Source: Chitinophaga niabensis (lineage in GTDB: Bacteria > Bacteroidota > Bacteroidia > Chitinophagales > Chitinophagaceae). Taken from it: 64,000 bases of DNA. The number at the start of each line of letters is the position of its first letter. The first letter of the stretch is position 1. The notes beneath the pieces are model-generated. The model saw only the letters and a program-made list of their open reading frames with translations. It had not been told where the DNA came from and searched no databases. The stretch is taken from NCBI GenBank assembly GCA_017849435.1, contig JAFIGY010000009.1:558001-622000 (forward strand), read 5' to 3'. This document shows, piece after piece, positions 44,101 through 51,814 of this stretch. The position numbers and the translations under genes were made by a program.

Positions 44101-44375
44101 ATGAGTCCTATCTCTTCTCCCTCTGGGAAAACTGGGTCTACGATGCGTCTTATGTAAAACTGCGTGAAGTAGCGATCGGTTACACATTGCCGCCTGCCAT
44201 CTTCAAGAGAACACCCATCAAAGGTTTGAGTGTTTCCGTGATCGGTCAGAACCTCTGGCTGATACACAGCAAGGTGAAAGGGATCGATCCGTCAGAGCTG
44301 GAGTCCTCCTGGATCGAAGGTGGTCAGCTGCCCGGAACAAGATCTATCGGCTTTAATGTAAAAGTGAATTTCTAA
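41196..44375 (+). CDS. SusC/RagA-type TonB-dependent transporter
   Basis: 1059 residues. Signal peptide MKQALLFFIMLMVSVSLAFAQ; a CarboxypepD-regulatory-like domain (about 24-105: RVTGKVTGDDGSPIAFATIQIKG ... VGFQAKEIPLG); the SusC linker SKSLQEVVVTALGVNRTRKSLGYSVQEI; a plug domain (about 125-225, with VAGVQLRGGSGAKFGTTSIRLRGVNNLTGGNPIYVVDGVI and LKGPSATALYGQRASEGAVVITSK); then a 22-strand barrel ending in VKVNF. It imports a TonB-energised substrate captured by the SusD-like lipoprotein encoded 19 bp downstream. The substrate is unknown because no degrading enzymes lie beside the pair. Confidence 0.96.
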   Translation: MKQALLFFIMLMVSVSLAFAQQRRVTGKVTGDDGSPIAFATIQIKGTTSGTTADQQGNFSLSVSGNNVILIVRSVGFQAKEIPLGSQSSVGVTLVSDSKSLQEVVVTALGVNRTRKSLGYSVQEIKSDKITQTKQVDLNTAIAGKVAGVQLRGGSGAKFGTTSIRLRGVNNLTGGNPIYVVDGVITSPTTINPDDVASLTVLKGPSATALYGQRASEGAVVITSKKSNGSGIGVVLNHSTTFERVYVLPKYQNEYGGGSSQTWNVFNFDPARHDPALQVLNGAKYYNYEVDESWGPRMDGTLYAPWYAWDKTIGTDDFGKLKPFVPQTNNVRDFFETGIANNTTVSFSKNGEGYSNRFSFTNLTRSGVIPNSKQQKNFLSYNGAVDLTQQLTFSTNINYVYEYLYNVPREGYSTQTTGSFNQWFHRDLEIGKLKQYYKRADGSFRSWNIAGPTNPTVKYWDNPYTEAYENVRNTYIQTVYGNMTLSYKFLNGFKASAIGRATYSNSNADSRVASYTLNPPSFSTNEDKNTEVSYVGSLEYDRTFNDFSFKAGVFGEINKRKRYLVTAATAGGFIVPNVYNVSNSLNEKVATNFISNRQTNSLYGYATIGYRNMLFLDGSIRNDISSTLPKKNNSYIYGSLSGAFVFTELFQNKDILNFGKIRASVARLGTDVDPYNVFETFALGTNYTKPVGSGNVIYSRQTVPDTRPNDNLRPALSTNYEIGTELQFLNNRARLDVNYFYRRNIDQIIPITIPSSSGYSAQLINAGEMTNKGWEFTVGATPVRTKDFTWDIDFNLAFMRNKVVSLYGDLDNQQVSLDGSNLSFGFVGSPRVSLNAKRGQSYGLILGGGFQRDSASGKILVDDDGYPLMKNQVELGYVTPDWTGGVSSGLTYKNWTLNFSLDFQKGGRFVSITKMFNAGSGLGLETVGNNDKGKPVRDPVASGGGIKLDALNATTRKPNEAYADTKDLYESYLFSLWENWVYDASYVKLREVAIGYTLPPAIFKRTPIKGLSVSVIGQNLWLIHSKVKGIDPSELESSWIEGGQLPGTRSIGFNVKVNF

Positions 44376-44394
44376 CAGCTAAACCGAAGAAGAC

Positions 44395-45873
44395 ATGAAA
44401 CGCATCAAAATATATTTAACATCGGCGGTGATGCTGGGGATTGTACTCACTTCAGCCGTCTCCTGTAAAAAAGATTTCGGGAATATGAACGTCAATCCCA
44501 ATACACCGAGTGTTCCCAGCACCAAGTTCCTTTTCGGCAGCGCGGTGATCACTTCCGGTGGGATTGTGAATGGCGCGGGCGGCCTGCTGTACGTGCAGCA
44601 TATGTCCGAGTTCATTTATACGAACGAATCCCGTTATTTCAACCGGGAATACAGCTATAATGGTATCTATATCGGCCCGTTGATGGACCTCCAACGTATC
44701 ATCCAGATGAATACGGACCCGGCCACCAAGGATACGAAGGCGGTAACGGATAATAGCCCGAATGCCAACCAGATCGGCCATACGCGGATATTGCGCGCGT
44801 TCCTGATGTTGGATATGACGGACAGGTGGGGAGATATTCCTTATACGCAGTCGTTGAAAGGAACCGATAATGTAAAACCCAAATTCGATCCACAGAAATC
44901 CATCTATGCCGATCTGTTGAAAGAGCTGAAAGAAGCACCGGCACAGATTACCCAGGCTATGCCAAATGATCCGTTGTTTGACGGGAACTGGCAACGCTGG
45001 AAGAGATGGGGTAACTCACTGCGTGCCATCGTAGCATTACGGATGGTAAAAACAGAAGATGCCGCTACCGCGCAGGCTGCTTTCCAGGAAGCCGTTGCGG
45101 CCGGTCTGATGCAAAGCAGTGACGACGACGCTACTTACAGCTACCTCGCACAACAGGCTTTCGAGAGTCCCTGGTATACTAACTACAGAAGCCGTTATGA
45201 CTACGGGATCAGTAATACGATGGTGGACAAATTGCAGTCTATCAGCGATCCCCGTCTCCGGATCTTCGCCCGTTCCCCGAAGAACTTCCCCGGTACATAC
45301 AGGGGGCTGCCTTATGGAAGGAACGTACAATATGTAACGGATGATTACAGTCTGCTGGGTACTACGCCGGCAGCGCAAAACTTCCCGATACTGTTCACCA
45401 CATATGCCCAGATGTGCTTCACCATGGCCGAAGCGGCGATGAGAGGCTGGATTCCGGGTGGGGATGCTACGATGATCAGCTGGTATAATGAAGGGGTGAA
45501 GGCTTCCATCAAAAAATGGAATACACTGGCCAAAACAACGGTGGCGGCTGCGGATACTACCACTTATCTGGCTGGTACAGGCGTAGCTTTGCTTGCCACG
45601 CAAACGCAGGCGCAGAAGCTGGAGCTTATCCAGACGCAAAAATGGATCAACTTCTTTATGGGCAACGGTTACGAAGCCTGGGCTGAATGGCGCAGAACCG
45701 GTTACCCGGTATTGACGCCGGCCAGGGATGCCGTGAACGTTGGTGGTCAGATACCGCGGAGGCAATGCTATATCAGCACAGAAAGAGACCTGAATACTGA
45801 TAACTATAAAGCGGCAGTTGCCGCACAAGGGCCCGATGAGCTGTCAACGCGCATCTGGTGGGATAAGCCTTAA
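44395..45873 (+). CDS. SusD/RagB-family nutrient-binding lipoprotein
   Basis: 492 residues. Lipoprotein signal: MKRIKIYLTSAVMLGIVLTSAVSC, with Cys24 as lipid site, followed by KKDFGNMNVNPNTPS, the typical SusD-like start. The TPR-rich core includes NQIGHTRILRAFLMLDMTDRWGDIPYTQSL and ILFTTYAQMCFTMAEAAMRGW; the protein ends with ELSTRIWWDKP. The order of motifs fits the SusD-like subfamily common beside peptide or small-glycan importers. It forms a lid over the SusC pore on the cell surface. Terminator 55 bp downstream. Confidence 0.94.
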   Translation: MKRIKIYLTSAVMLGIVLTSAVSCKKDFGNMNVNPNTPSVPSTKFLFGSAVITSGGIVNGAGGLLYVQHMSEFIYTNESRYFNREYSYNGIYIGPLMDLQRIIQMNTDPATKDTKAVTDNSPNANQIGHTRILRAFLMLDMTDRWGDIPYTQSLKGTDNVKPKFDPQKSIYADLLKELKEAPAQITQAMPNDPLFDGNWQRWKRWGNSLRAIVALRMVKTEDAATAQAAFQEAVAAGLMQSSDDDATYSYLAQQAFESPWYTNYRSRYDYGISNTMVDKLQSISDPRLRIFARSPKNFPGTYRGLPYGRNVQYVTDDYSLLGTTPAAQNFPILFTTYAQMCFTMAEAAMRGWIPGGDATMISWYNEGVKASIKKWNTLAKTTVAAADTTTYLAGTGVALLATQTQAQKLELIQTQKWINFFMGNGYEAWAEWRRTGYPVLTPARDAVNVGGQIPRRQCYISTERDLNTDNYKAAVAAQGPDELSTRIWWDKP

Positions 45874-45928
45874 TATGAAATCTTCGATGATTTAGATTTT
45901 GATTGATACTGTACGAAGTATCGTCACC

Positions 45929-45960
45929 GGCCAGTCTCTTTTGGGACTGGCCTGCTTTTT
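45929..45960 (+). terminator. Terminator of susCD
   Basis: GGCCAGTC (45929-45936) pairs with GACTGGCC (45945-45952), loop of 8 nt; TGCTTTTT follows. Confidence 0.8.
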
Positions 45961-45996
45961 AATCGTTGTCAACAAATAAGATTCTATTGCCATGTA

Positions 45997-46030
45997 AAAA
46001 AACAGCCTTCAAATGCGGAGGCTGTTTTTT
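45997..46030. terminator. Second hairpin with A and T tracts, terminator-like
   Basis: AAAAAACAGCC (45997-46007) pairs perfectly with GGCTGTTTTTT (46020-46030), 12-nt loop. The tracts on both sides make it able to stop transcription in either direction. Its last base is also the first base of an exact -7 box, so terminator and next promoter are fused. Confidence 0.7.
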
Positions 46031-46037
46031 ATTTTTG
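46030..46037 (+). promoter_or_regulatory. -7 element before the DUF3467 gene
   Basis: TATTTTTG matches TAnnTTTG exactly, 20 bp before the ATG at 46058. No TTTG is present at the -33 distance, which falls in the hairpin loop. Confidence 0.4.
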
Positions 46038-46057
46038 TACCCAGCAAACCACATATA

Positions 46058-46369
46058 ATGGAAAATCAAAATGAGCAACAGCAGCTGAATATTGAGCTGA
46101 GCGAAGAGATTGCAGACGGTACTTATGCCAATCTTGCCATTATTACCCACTCTCCGTCGGAGTTTGTGGTGGATTTTATCAATGTAATGCCCGGCATACC
46201 CAAAGCCCGGGTAAAATCAAGGATTATACTTACTCCACAGCACGCCAAACGCCTGATGAAGGCCCTGGTGGACAACATAAAGAAATACGAATCCGCACAC
46301 GGTACCATCCAGGATCAGGAGCCGGTGACCATCCCGATGAACTTCGGCGGGCCTACCGCACAGGCTTAA
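46058..46369 (+). CDS. DUF3467 protein
   Basis: 103 residues, start ATG 46058 (MENQNEQQQLNIELSEE); the open frame back to 46013 runs through the upstream hairpin and is not coding. The DUF3467 pattern is clear: ELSEEIADGTYANLAIITHSPSEFVVDFINVMPGIPKARVKSRIILTPQHAKRLMKALVDNIKKYE. The family is widespread in Bacteroidota, cytoplasmic, and of unknown function. It ends 9 bp before the Ldh_2 gene and may share its transcript. Confidence 0.92.
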   Translation: MENQNEQQQLNIELSEEIADGTYANLAIITHSPSEFVVDFINVMPGIPKARVKSRIILTPQHAKRLMKALVDNIKKYESAHGTIQDQEPVTIPMNFGGPTAQA

Positions 46370-46378
46370 TTTTTTGTA

Positions 46379-47455
46379 ATGGAGCAAGTTTTTTCCTACA
46401 ATCATCTGCATGCATTCACGCAGGATGTTTTTATAAAGATCGGTTGTACGCCTGACCAGGCCAGCCTGGCAACCACTGTTCTACTGTCTGCAGACCTTCG
46501 CGGCATCGATTCTCACGGTGTGGCAAGGCTTTCCGGGTATATTCGCCTTTGGGAAGCCGGAAGGATCAATACAAAACCGGATATCCGCATCGTCCATGAA
46601 ACGCTGAGTACGGCTGTGGTGGACGGTGACAGCGGTTTGGGGCTTGTTGTAGCGCCTTTTGCCATGCAGGTGGCAATCGATAAGGCAAAGCAGGCCGGCA
46701 CAGGCTGGGTAAGCGTACGGCATTCCAATCACTTCGGCATTGCCGGTTATCACGCTATGATGGCTTTGCAACAGGATATGATCGGTATGGCGATGACCAA
46801 TGCAAGTCCGCTTGTAGCGCCTACCTTTGCGACTGAGCGCATGTTAGGCACAAATCCAATCGCCGTAGCCATTCCGGCTGCAACGCAACCGCCGTTTGTA
46901 GCGGATTTTGCCACCACTACTGCTGCCAATGGCAAACTCGAGATACTGCAGCGGAAGCAGCAGGAAGCGCCGTTGGGCTGGATACAGGATAAGGACGGAG
47001 TTCCCAGTTCCAACCCTAACGAACTGAAGAACGGCGGGGCTTTGCTGCCTTTGGGCGGGGACCGCGAACATGGAAGTCATAAAGGGTATTGCCTGGGTGC
47101 AATAGTTGATATATTTTCGGCCGTGCTTTCCGGCGCCAATTATGGTCCCTGGGCGCCGCCTTTCGTGAGTTTCCTCCCGCTGCCGGCGGATCCCGTGGGA
47201 AAAGGGCTGGGCCATTTCTTCGGCGCTATGCGGGTGGATGCATTCCGGCCGGCGGACGAGTTCAAAACGCATATGGATACCTGGATCGGACGTTTCCGGA
47301 ACGCCACGCCGGCAGAGGGACAGGAAAAAGTGCTGATACCGGGTGATCCTGAACGGGAAATGGAAGCGGCCCGGCGAAAAGAAGGTATTCCACTGCTGGA
47401 GCCGGTGGTAAAAGACCTCGAGTCCATAGCGATGAAATTTAAAATTGATTTTTAA
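46379..47455 (+). CDS. Ldh_2-family malate/lactate-type dehydrogenase
   Basis: 358 residues, NAD(P)-dependent 2-hydroxyacid dehydrogenase of the malate/L-sulfolactate/ureidoglycolate group, unrelated in fold to classical LDH. Signatures: LLSADLRGIDSHGVARLSGYI (catalytic His in SHG), VRHSNHFGIAGYHAMMAL, MTNASPLVAPTFATERMLGTNPIAVAIPA and GSHKGYCLGAIVDIFSAVLSGA. Substrate cannot be told from sequence. It lies between the DUF3467 gene and aspartokinase, with a 15-bp gap to the latter. Confidence 0.92.
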   Translation: MEQVFSYNHLHAFTQDVFIKIGCTPDQASLATTVLLSADLRGIDSHGVARLSGYIRLWEAGRINTKPDIRIVHETLSTAVVDGDSGLGLVVAPFAMQVAIDKAKQAGTGWVSVRHSNHFGIAGYHAMMALQQDMIGMAMTNASPLVAPTFATERMLGTNPIAVAIPAATQPPFVADFATTTAANGKLEILQRKQQEAPLGWIQDKDGVPSSNPNELKNGGALLPLGGDREHGSHKGYCLGAIVDIFSAVLSGANYGPWAPPFVSFLPLPADPVGKGLGHFFGAMRVDAFRPADEFKTHMDTWIGRFRNATPAEGQEKVLIPGDPEREMEAARRKEGIPLLEPVVKDLESIAMKFKIDF

Positions 47456-47470
47456 GCAATATAAATACGA

Positions 47471-48793
47471 ATGAAAGTCTTGAAATTTGGCGGGACCTCG
47501 GTTGGAAAACCGGAGCGTATGCATGCCGTAGCGAAGTTGATAACCGCGGATAACGATGCCAAGATTGTGGTATTGTCCGCTTTATCGGGCACCACCAATT
47601 CCCTGGTGGAGATCAGCCAGTCCCTTTCTGAAGGGAAAAAGGTACAGGCGAAGCAGCAGATCGACAAGCTGGAGGAGCATTACCGCGCTTTCTGCAAGGA
47701 GCTGGTGAAAGGAGCGGAGGGGCAGAAGAAAGCGTCTGCCATTGTAGATGAACATTTCGAGTTTCTGAACATCATCCTGAAGATATCTTTCAACGAAGCG
47801 CTGAATAAAGACATCCTCGCACAGGGCGAACTGCTCTCTACCAAACTCTTCTGCGCCTACCTGGAAGATGCAGGTATCAGGGCGGTGCTGTTATCTGCGC
47901 TGGATTTCATGAGCATAGACGAGTTTGAGGAGCCGGAGATACCGCGGATGAAAGTAAAACTGGGCGGTTTGATCGAACAGCAAAAAGGAGAAACGCTTTT
48001 TATCACGCAAGGATATATTTGCCGTAATGCCCGTGGAGAGATCGACAATCTGAAACGTGGGGGCAGTGACTATTCCGCATCTCTCATCGGCGCTGCGATC
48101 CGTGCGGAAGAAGTACAGATATGGACGGACATCGACGGAATGCATAATAACGATCCCCGGGTTGTAAAGAAAACGTTCCCGATCGAGCAGCTGTCTTTTG
48201 ACGAAGCCGCGGAGCTGGCTTATTTCGGCGCCAAGATACTTCACCCGGCTTCTATCTGGCCTGCGCAACATTTCAATATCCCTGTGAAGCTGCTGAATAC
48301 GATGCAGCCTGAGGCAAAGGGGACGATCATCACGGAAATGCCGAATGGTAACGGGGCGAAAGCAATTGCCGCCAAGGACGGTATCATCGCGATCAAAATC
48401 AAATCCAGCCGTATGCTGCTGGCTTATGGTTTCCTGCGGAAGATATTCGAGGTCTTCGAGAAATACCGCACACCGATCGATATGATCACTACTTCCGAAG
48501 TAGCAGTTTCCCTGACGATTGATGATCAGAAGAACCTGGATCAGATCCTGAAAGAATTGCAACCCTTTGGTACAGTAGAGCTGGATCACCACCAGACGAT
48601 CGTTTCCATTGTAGGGAATGAAGTGGCGGCAACGCCTTCCATCCTGAAAAAACTGTTCGATGCCCTGAACGAAGTGCCTTTGCGGATGATCTCCTACGGT
48701 GGCAGCCGTCATAATATTTCCATCCTGGTGAACGGGCAGTATAAGGAAAAAACACTGCAGTTGCTGAACAAGGGATTGTTCGGGCTGGAATAG
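47471..48793 (+). CDS. Aspartokinase
   Basis: First step of the aspartate family of amino acids (lysine, threonine, methionine, diaminopimelate). 440 residues, monofunctional. Kinase motif MKVLKFGGTSVGKPERM at the N-terminus, FITQGYICRNARGEIDNLKRGGSDYSASLIGAAI for nucleotide and aspartate binding, and two ACT domains in the last 140 residues (IIAIKIKSSRMLLAYGFLRKIFEVF; TVELDHHQTIVSIVGNEVA) for feedback control. Its terminator lies inside the 3' end of the convergent dnaE gene, only 7 bp separating the two stops. Confidence 0.95.
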   Translation: MKVLKFGGTSVGKPERMHAVAKLITADNDAKIVVLSALSGTTNSLVEISQSLSEGKKVQAKQQIDKLEEHYRAFCKELVKGAEGQKKASAIVDEHFEFLNIILKISFNEALNKDILAQGELLSTKLFCAYLEDAGIRAVLLSALDFMSIDEFEEPEIPRMKVKLGGLIEQQKGETLFITQGYICRNARGEIDNLKRGGSDYSASLIGAAIRAEEVQIWTDIDGMHNNDPRVVKKTFPIEQLSFDEAAELAYFGAKILHPASIWPAQHFNIPVKLLNTMQPEAKGTIITEMPNGNGAKAIAAKDGIIAIKIKSSRMLLAYGFLRKIFEVFEKYRTPIDMITTSEVAVSLTIDDQKNLDQILKELQPFGTVELDHHQTIVSIVGNEVAATPSILKKLFDALNEVPLRMISYGGSRHNISILVNGQYKEKTLQLLNKGLFGLE

Positions 48794-48800
48794 AACGATA

Positions 48801-51800
48801 CTATCTTTTTGAAAGGGCTGGAGCTTTCGGGGCTTCAGCCTTTTTTATTTCCGGGGCCTCCCCGTCCTCAAAATACCCGATCTTACGCATATTGTATACA
48901 TCCACTGAGCAGACCTTGAACTCCTCTGTCACTTTGCCTTCCATGATGTAGAAGCCGCCTTTCTGGAACGGGTACTGCCGCAGGCTGTCCGGGAAATGCA
49001 CGGTATCCATGAACTCGCCGTTCTTGTCGAGGAAACACCCGAAACACATCGGTTCTCTTTTAACGGTGTACACATGTTTGAGACAAACGAAATAGCCGAT
49101 GGTACGGATCGTTTTACCGAGGTGATCTTTGAAATCGGCTGCAGGCACATATGGGGCCAGATCATGCCGGAGCACTTCGAAAGGGGAATGGAGCGGGAAG
49201 CCGAGCAACTCGATCTCGTCAAACGCATCTTCATGCTGGTGATAGGTGAGGTGCGGGAGAGTCCAGTTCCGGGAGGGCTCGCGGAACAGCCGAGGAATGA
49301 GCTCTTCGGGAGATACGCCACGTAGCAGCGCCGGGCCCTTCCAAAGCAGTTCTTTTTTTGTATGGCCGGTGAAGTTAAACGCCCCGATGCGGATGAGTAT
49401 CTCCAGTTGTTCCGGCGCCGGGCCTGCACGGTCTATAAAATCCTCCAATCCTCCAAAGGGCCCGTTTACACGGCGTTCTTCCAGTGTCCGCTTTATCCAG
49501 GCTTCTTCCAGTCTTTCTACATGAATGAATCCGGTGAATACATCGTTCCCTTTAATATTCGTATAGTAGTCACTGTTATTCATGCAGGGCGGGAAAAGTT
49601 GTACCCCGGTTTTTTGTAATTCCCGGAAATACAATTCACGGTTATAAAATCCGCCGAAGTTATTGATCACCGCCACCATGAACTCCGCCGGGAAATAGGT
49701 TTTGAGATAAAGGCTCTGATAGCTTTCCACTGCAAAGCTGGCGGAGTGGGCCTTTGAGAAGGAGAAATTGGCGAAACTGGCAATTTGTCGCCATACCTCC
49801 CTGCTAACGGCTTCCGGCCGCCCGAGCCGGGCACAGTTGCTGAAAAAAAGTTCCTGTATCTCTTCAAACTTTCCCTGTCCACGATATTTACCGGCCATTG
49901 CCCGGCGCAGGATATCCGCATCCGCCAGATCCATATCGGCGTAATGATGCGCTACCTTGATCACATCTTCCTGGTAGACCATCACCCCGAATGTTTCGCT
50001 GAGCAGGGATTCCATGATGGGATGAAGGTATTTTACTTCTTCCTGGTGATTAAAATTATACACGTATTGCCGCATCATGCCTGCCTGCGCCACTCCGGGC
50101 CGGATGATAGAGCTGGCAGCTACCAGCGTGATATAGTCCTCGCATTTCAGTTTCTTCAACAGCTGGCGCATCGCAGGGGATTCGATATAAAAGCAGCCGA
50201 TCGTGTTGACATTTTTAAGTGCGCTGCGCACTTTTTCGTCTTCCATGAATTTTTTCACATCGTGGATATCGATCGTCTCGCCTTTGTTCTCACGGATGAG
50301 GTCCATGGAGTCCCGGATATGTCCGAGGCCGCGCTGGCTGAGGATGTCAAACTTGTGCAGCGAGATGGATTCCGCCATGTGCATGTCCAACTGGGTGGTA
50401 GAGAACCCTTTGGGCGGCATGTGCGTAGCGCAATACTGGTGGATGGGTGCTTCGCTGATCAGGATCCCGCCGGCGTGGATGCTGAGATGATTGGGGAAAG
50501 GCGTGCCCTCTTTGGAGAGGATACTGCCGAAGTGGAGGATCTGCTGATGGATGCTGTCATTTCCCAGCCTGATATCATACGGATGTTCCAGTATCTTGTC
50601 GATCTCCTGTTTGGGCAGGCCATATACCTTGCCCAGCTCACGCACCACGGCATTGGTCTGAAATGTGGTGACGGTGCCCAGCAGCGCCGTATGTTTTTCA
50701 GTGTATTTATCAAAGATGTATTTCGTGATCTCATCCCTGTTCTGCCAGGAAAAATCGATATCGAAATCCGGCGGTGACTGGCGATAGGGGTTGAGGAAAC
50801 GCTCGAAGTAGAGGTCCAGTGCTATCGGGTCCACATTTGTGATCTGCAGGCAATAGGCCACAATGGAATTGGCGCCGCTTCCCCGCCCGACGTGAAAGAA
50901 TCCCTGTTGCATGCTGTGACGGATAATATCCCAGGTGATCAGGAAATAAGCCATGAAATCCTGATCCTCTATGATCTGCAATTCCTTTTCGATCCGTTCC
51001 AGCGCTTCCCGGTTATTGTTGCCGTAGCGGTATTCCATTCCTTTCAGCGTTTCCTGCCGCAGCAGCGCCCGGTCTTCTGCAGCGCTGCCGGTAAACCATC
51101 GTTTGTTCCGGGATTTCTGCGGCCCCATTTTTATTTCGCAGGCTTCCATCACCTGCAGCGTATTTTTCACGATATGGGGATGTTCCCTGAAACATTCCAG
51201 CAGCGCGTGTGGAGGAATAAAACATTCGTCCACGCCCGCCACCTCATGTTCCGGCAGCTGGCTGATCAGTACGTTATTGTCCACTGCCCGCAATACCCTG
51301 TGCAGGGCCTGGTTTTCCGCGTCCTGGAAACTCAGGGGCTGTAATATCACCAGCTTATGCGCCCAATGCTTCGTGTCCAGCCGGAACAGTTTGTTGATCT
51401 CCCTCGGCCGCACGCCCATCAGCTCATGCTGCGCGAGCGCTGCCAACGGACGGCTCCCCCAGGCATAGATCACAAATGTCCGCGGAAGGTACGGGGCCGT
51501 TTCCGGGAAAGGTGCATCGCTGTGCAGATGCCGGGATAAGAAATGATGGATATGCAGCAGACCTTCAAGATCCTGCGCCAGCAGTACGTAACAGAAGCGG
51601 GAACCATTACGGCATTCCAGTCCCGCTATGGGCTTAATATCCGCCTCCCCGCAGGCTTTCACGAACTCCCATATATCCGTAGTGGCATTGATGTTGGTCA
51701 ATGCGAGGGAGGTGATCCCGTGATATGCGGCCGTCTTTACCAGCTCCCTCGTGGGAATGGTGCCGTAGCGCAGACTGAACCAGGTTTTACAATTCAAATA

Positions 51801-51803
51801 CAT
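48801..51803 (-). CDS. DNA polymerase III alpha-like, probable error-prone DnaE
   Basis: 1000 residues, shorter than replicative DnaE (about 1160-1250). The catalytic palm is intact: VGRGSGANSIVAYCLQITNVDPIALDLYFERFLNP and SPPDFDIDFSWQNRDEITKYI, whose Asp residues bind metal. The N-terminal PHP domain is degenerate: it begins MYLNCKTWFSLRYGTIPT where PHP domains have an HxH metal motif. A C-terminal OB-like region (about 890-960) is followed by a short K/A/P tail. Co-transcription with dinB, 11 bp upstream, points to a translesion (DnaE2/ImuC-like) role rather than the main replicase. No imuA or imuB is present. Two CTAA-N5-TTAG repeats upstream of dinB probably control it. Confidence 0.9.
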   Translation of the reverse strand: MYLNCKTWFSLRYGTIPTRELVKTAAYHGITSLALTNINATTDIWEFVKACGEADIKPIAGLECRNGSRFCYVLLAQDLEGLLHIHHFLSRHLHSDAPFPETAPYLPRTFVIYAWGSRPLAALAQHELMGVRPREINKLFRLDTKHWAHKLVILQPLSFQDAENQALHRVLRAVDNNVLISQLPEHEVAGVDECFIPPHALLECFREHPHIVKNTLQVMEACEIKMGPQKSRNKRWFTGSAAEDRALLRQETLKGMEYRYGNNNREALERIEKELQIIEDQDFMAYFLITWDIIRHSMQQGFFHVGRGSGANSIVAYCLQITNVDPIALDLYFERFLNPYRQSPPDFDIDFSWQNRDEITKYIFDKYTEKHTALLGTVTTFQTNAVVRELGKVYGLPKQEIDKILEHPYDIRLGNDSIHQQILHFGSILSKEGTPFPNHLSIHAGGILISEAPIHQYCATHMPPKGFSTTQLDMHMAESISLHKFDILSQRGLGHIRDSMDLIRENKGETIDIHDVKKFMEDEKVRSALKNVNTIGCFYIESPAMRQLLKKLKCEDYITLVAASSIIRPGVAQAGMMRQYVYNFNHQEEVKYLHPIMESLLSETFGVMVYQEDVIKVAHHYADMDLADADILRRAMAGKYRGQGKFEEIQELFFSNCARLGRPEAVSREVWRQIASFANFSFSKAHSASFAVESYQSLYLKTYFPAEFMVAVINNFGGFYNRELYFRELQKTGVQLFPPCMNNSDYYTNIKGNDVFTGFIHVERLEEAWIKRTLEERRVNGPFGGLEDFIDRAGPAPEQLEILIRIGAFNFTGHTKKELLWKGPALLRGVSPEELIPRLFREPSRNWTLPHLTYHQHEDAFDEIELLGFPLHSPFEVLRHDLAPYVPAADFKDHLGKTIRTIGYFVCLKHVYTVKREPMCFGCFLDKNGEFMDTVHFPDSLRQYPFQKGGFYIMEGKVTEEFKVCSVDVYNMRKIGYFEDGEAPEIKKAEAPKAPALSKR
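48816..48849 (+). terminator. Terminator of aspartokinase, within the dnaE 3' end
   Basis: GGCTGGAGC (48816-48824) pairs with GCTTCAGCC (48832-48840) with one G-T pair, followed by seven T and ATTT. The same bases encode the C-terminal lysine/alanine-rich tail of the dnaE product on the other strand. Confidence 0.75.
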
Positions 51804-51814
51804 CGTTACAAAAA

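Noticed and set aside
46013-46057. N-terminal extension of the DUF3467 frame
   Set aside because: These codons lie in the upstream hairpin and -7 element; the family start is at 46058.
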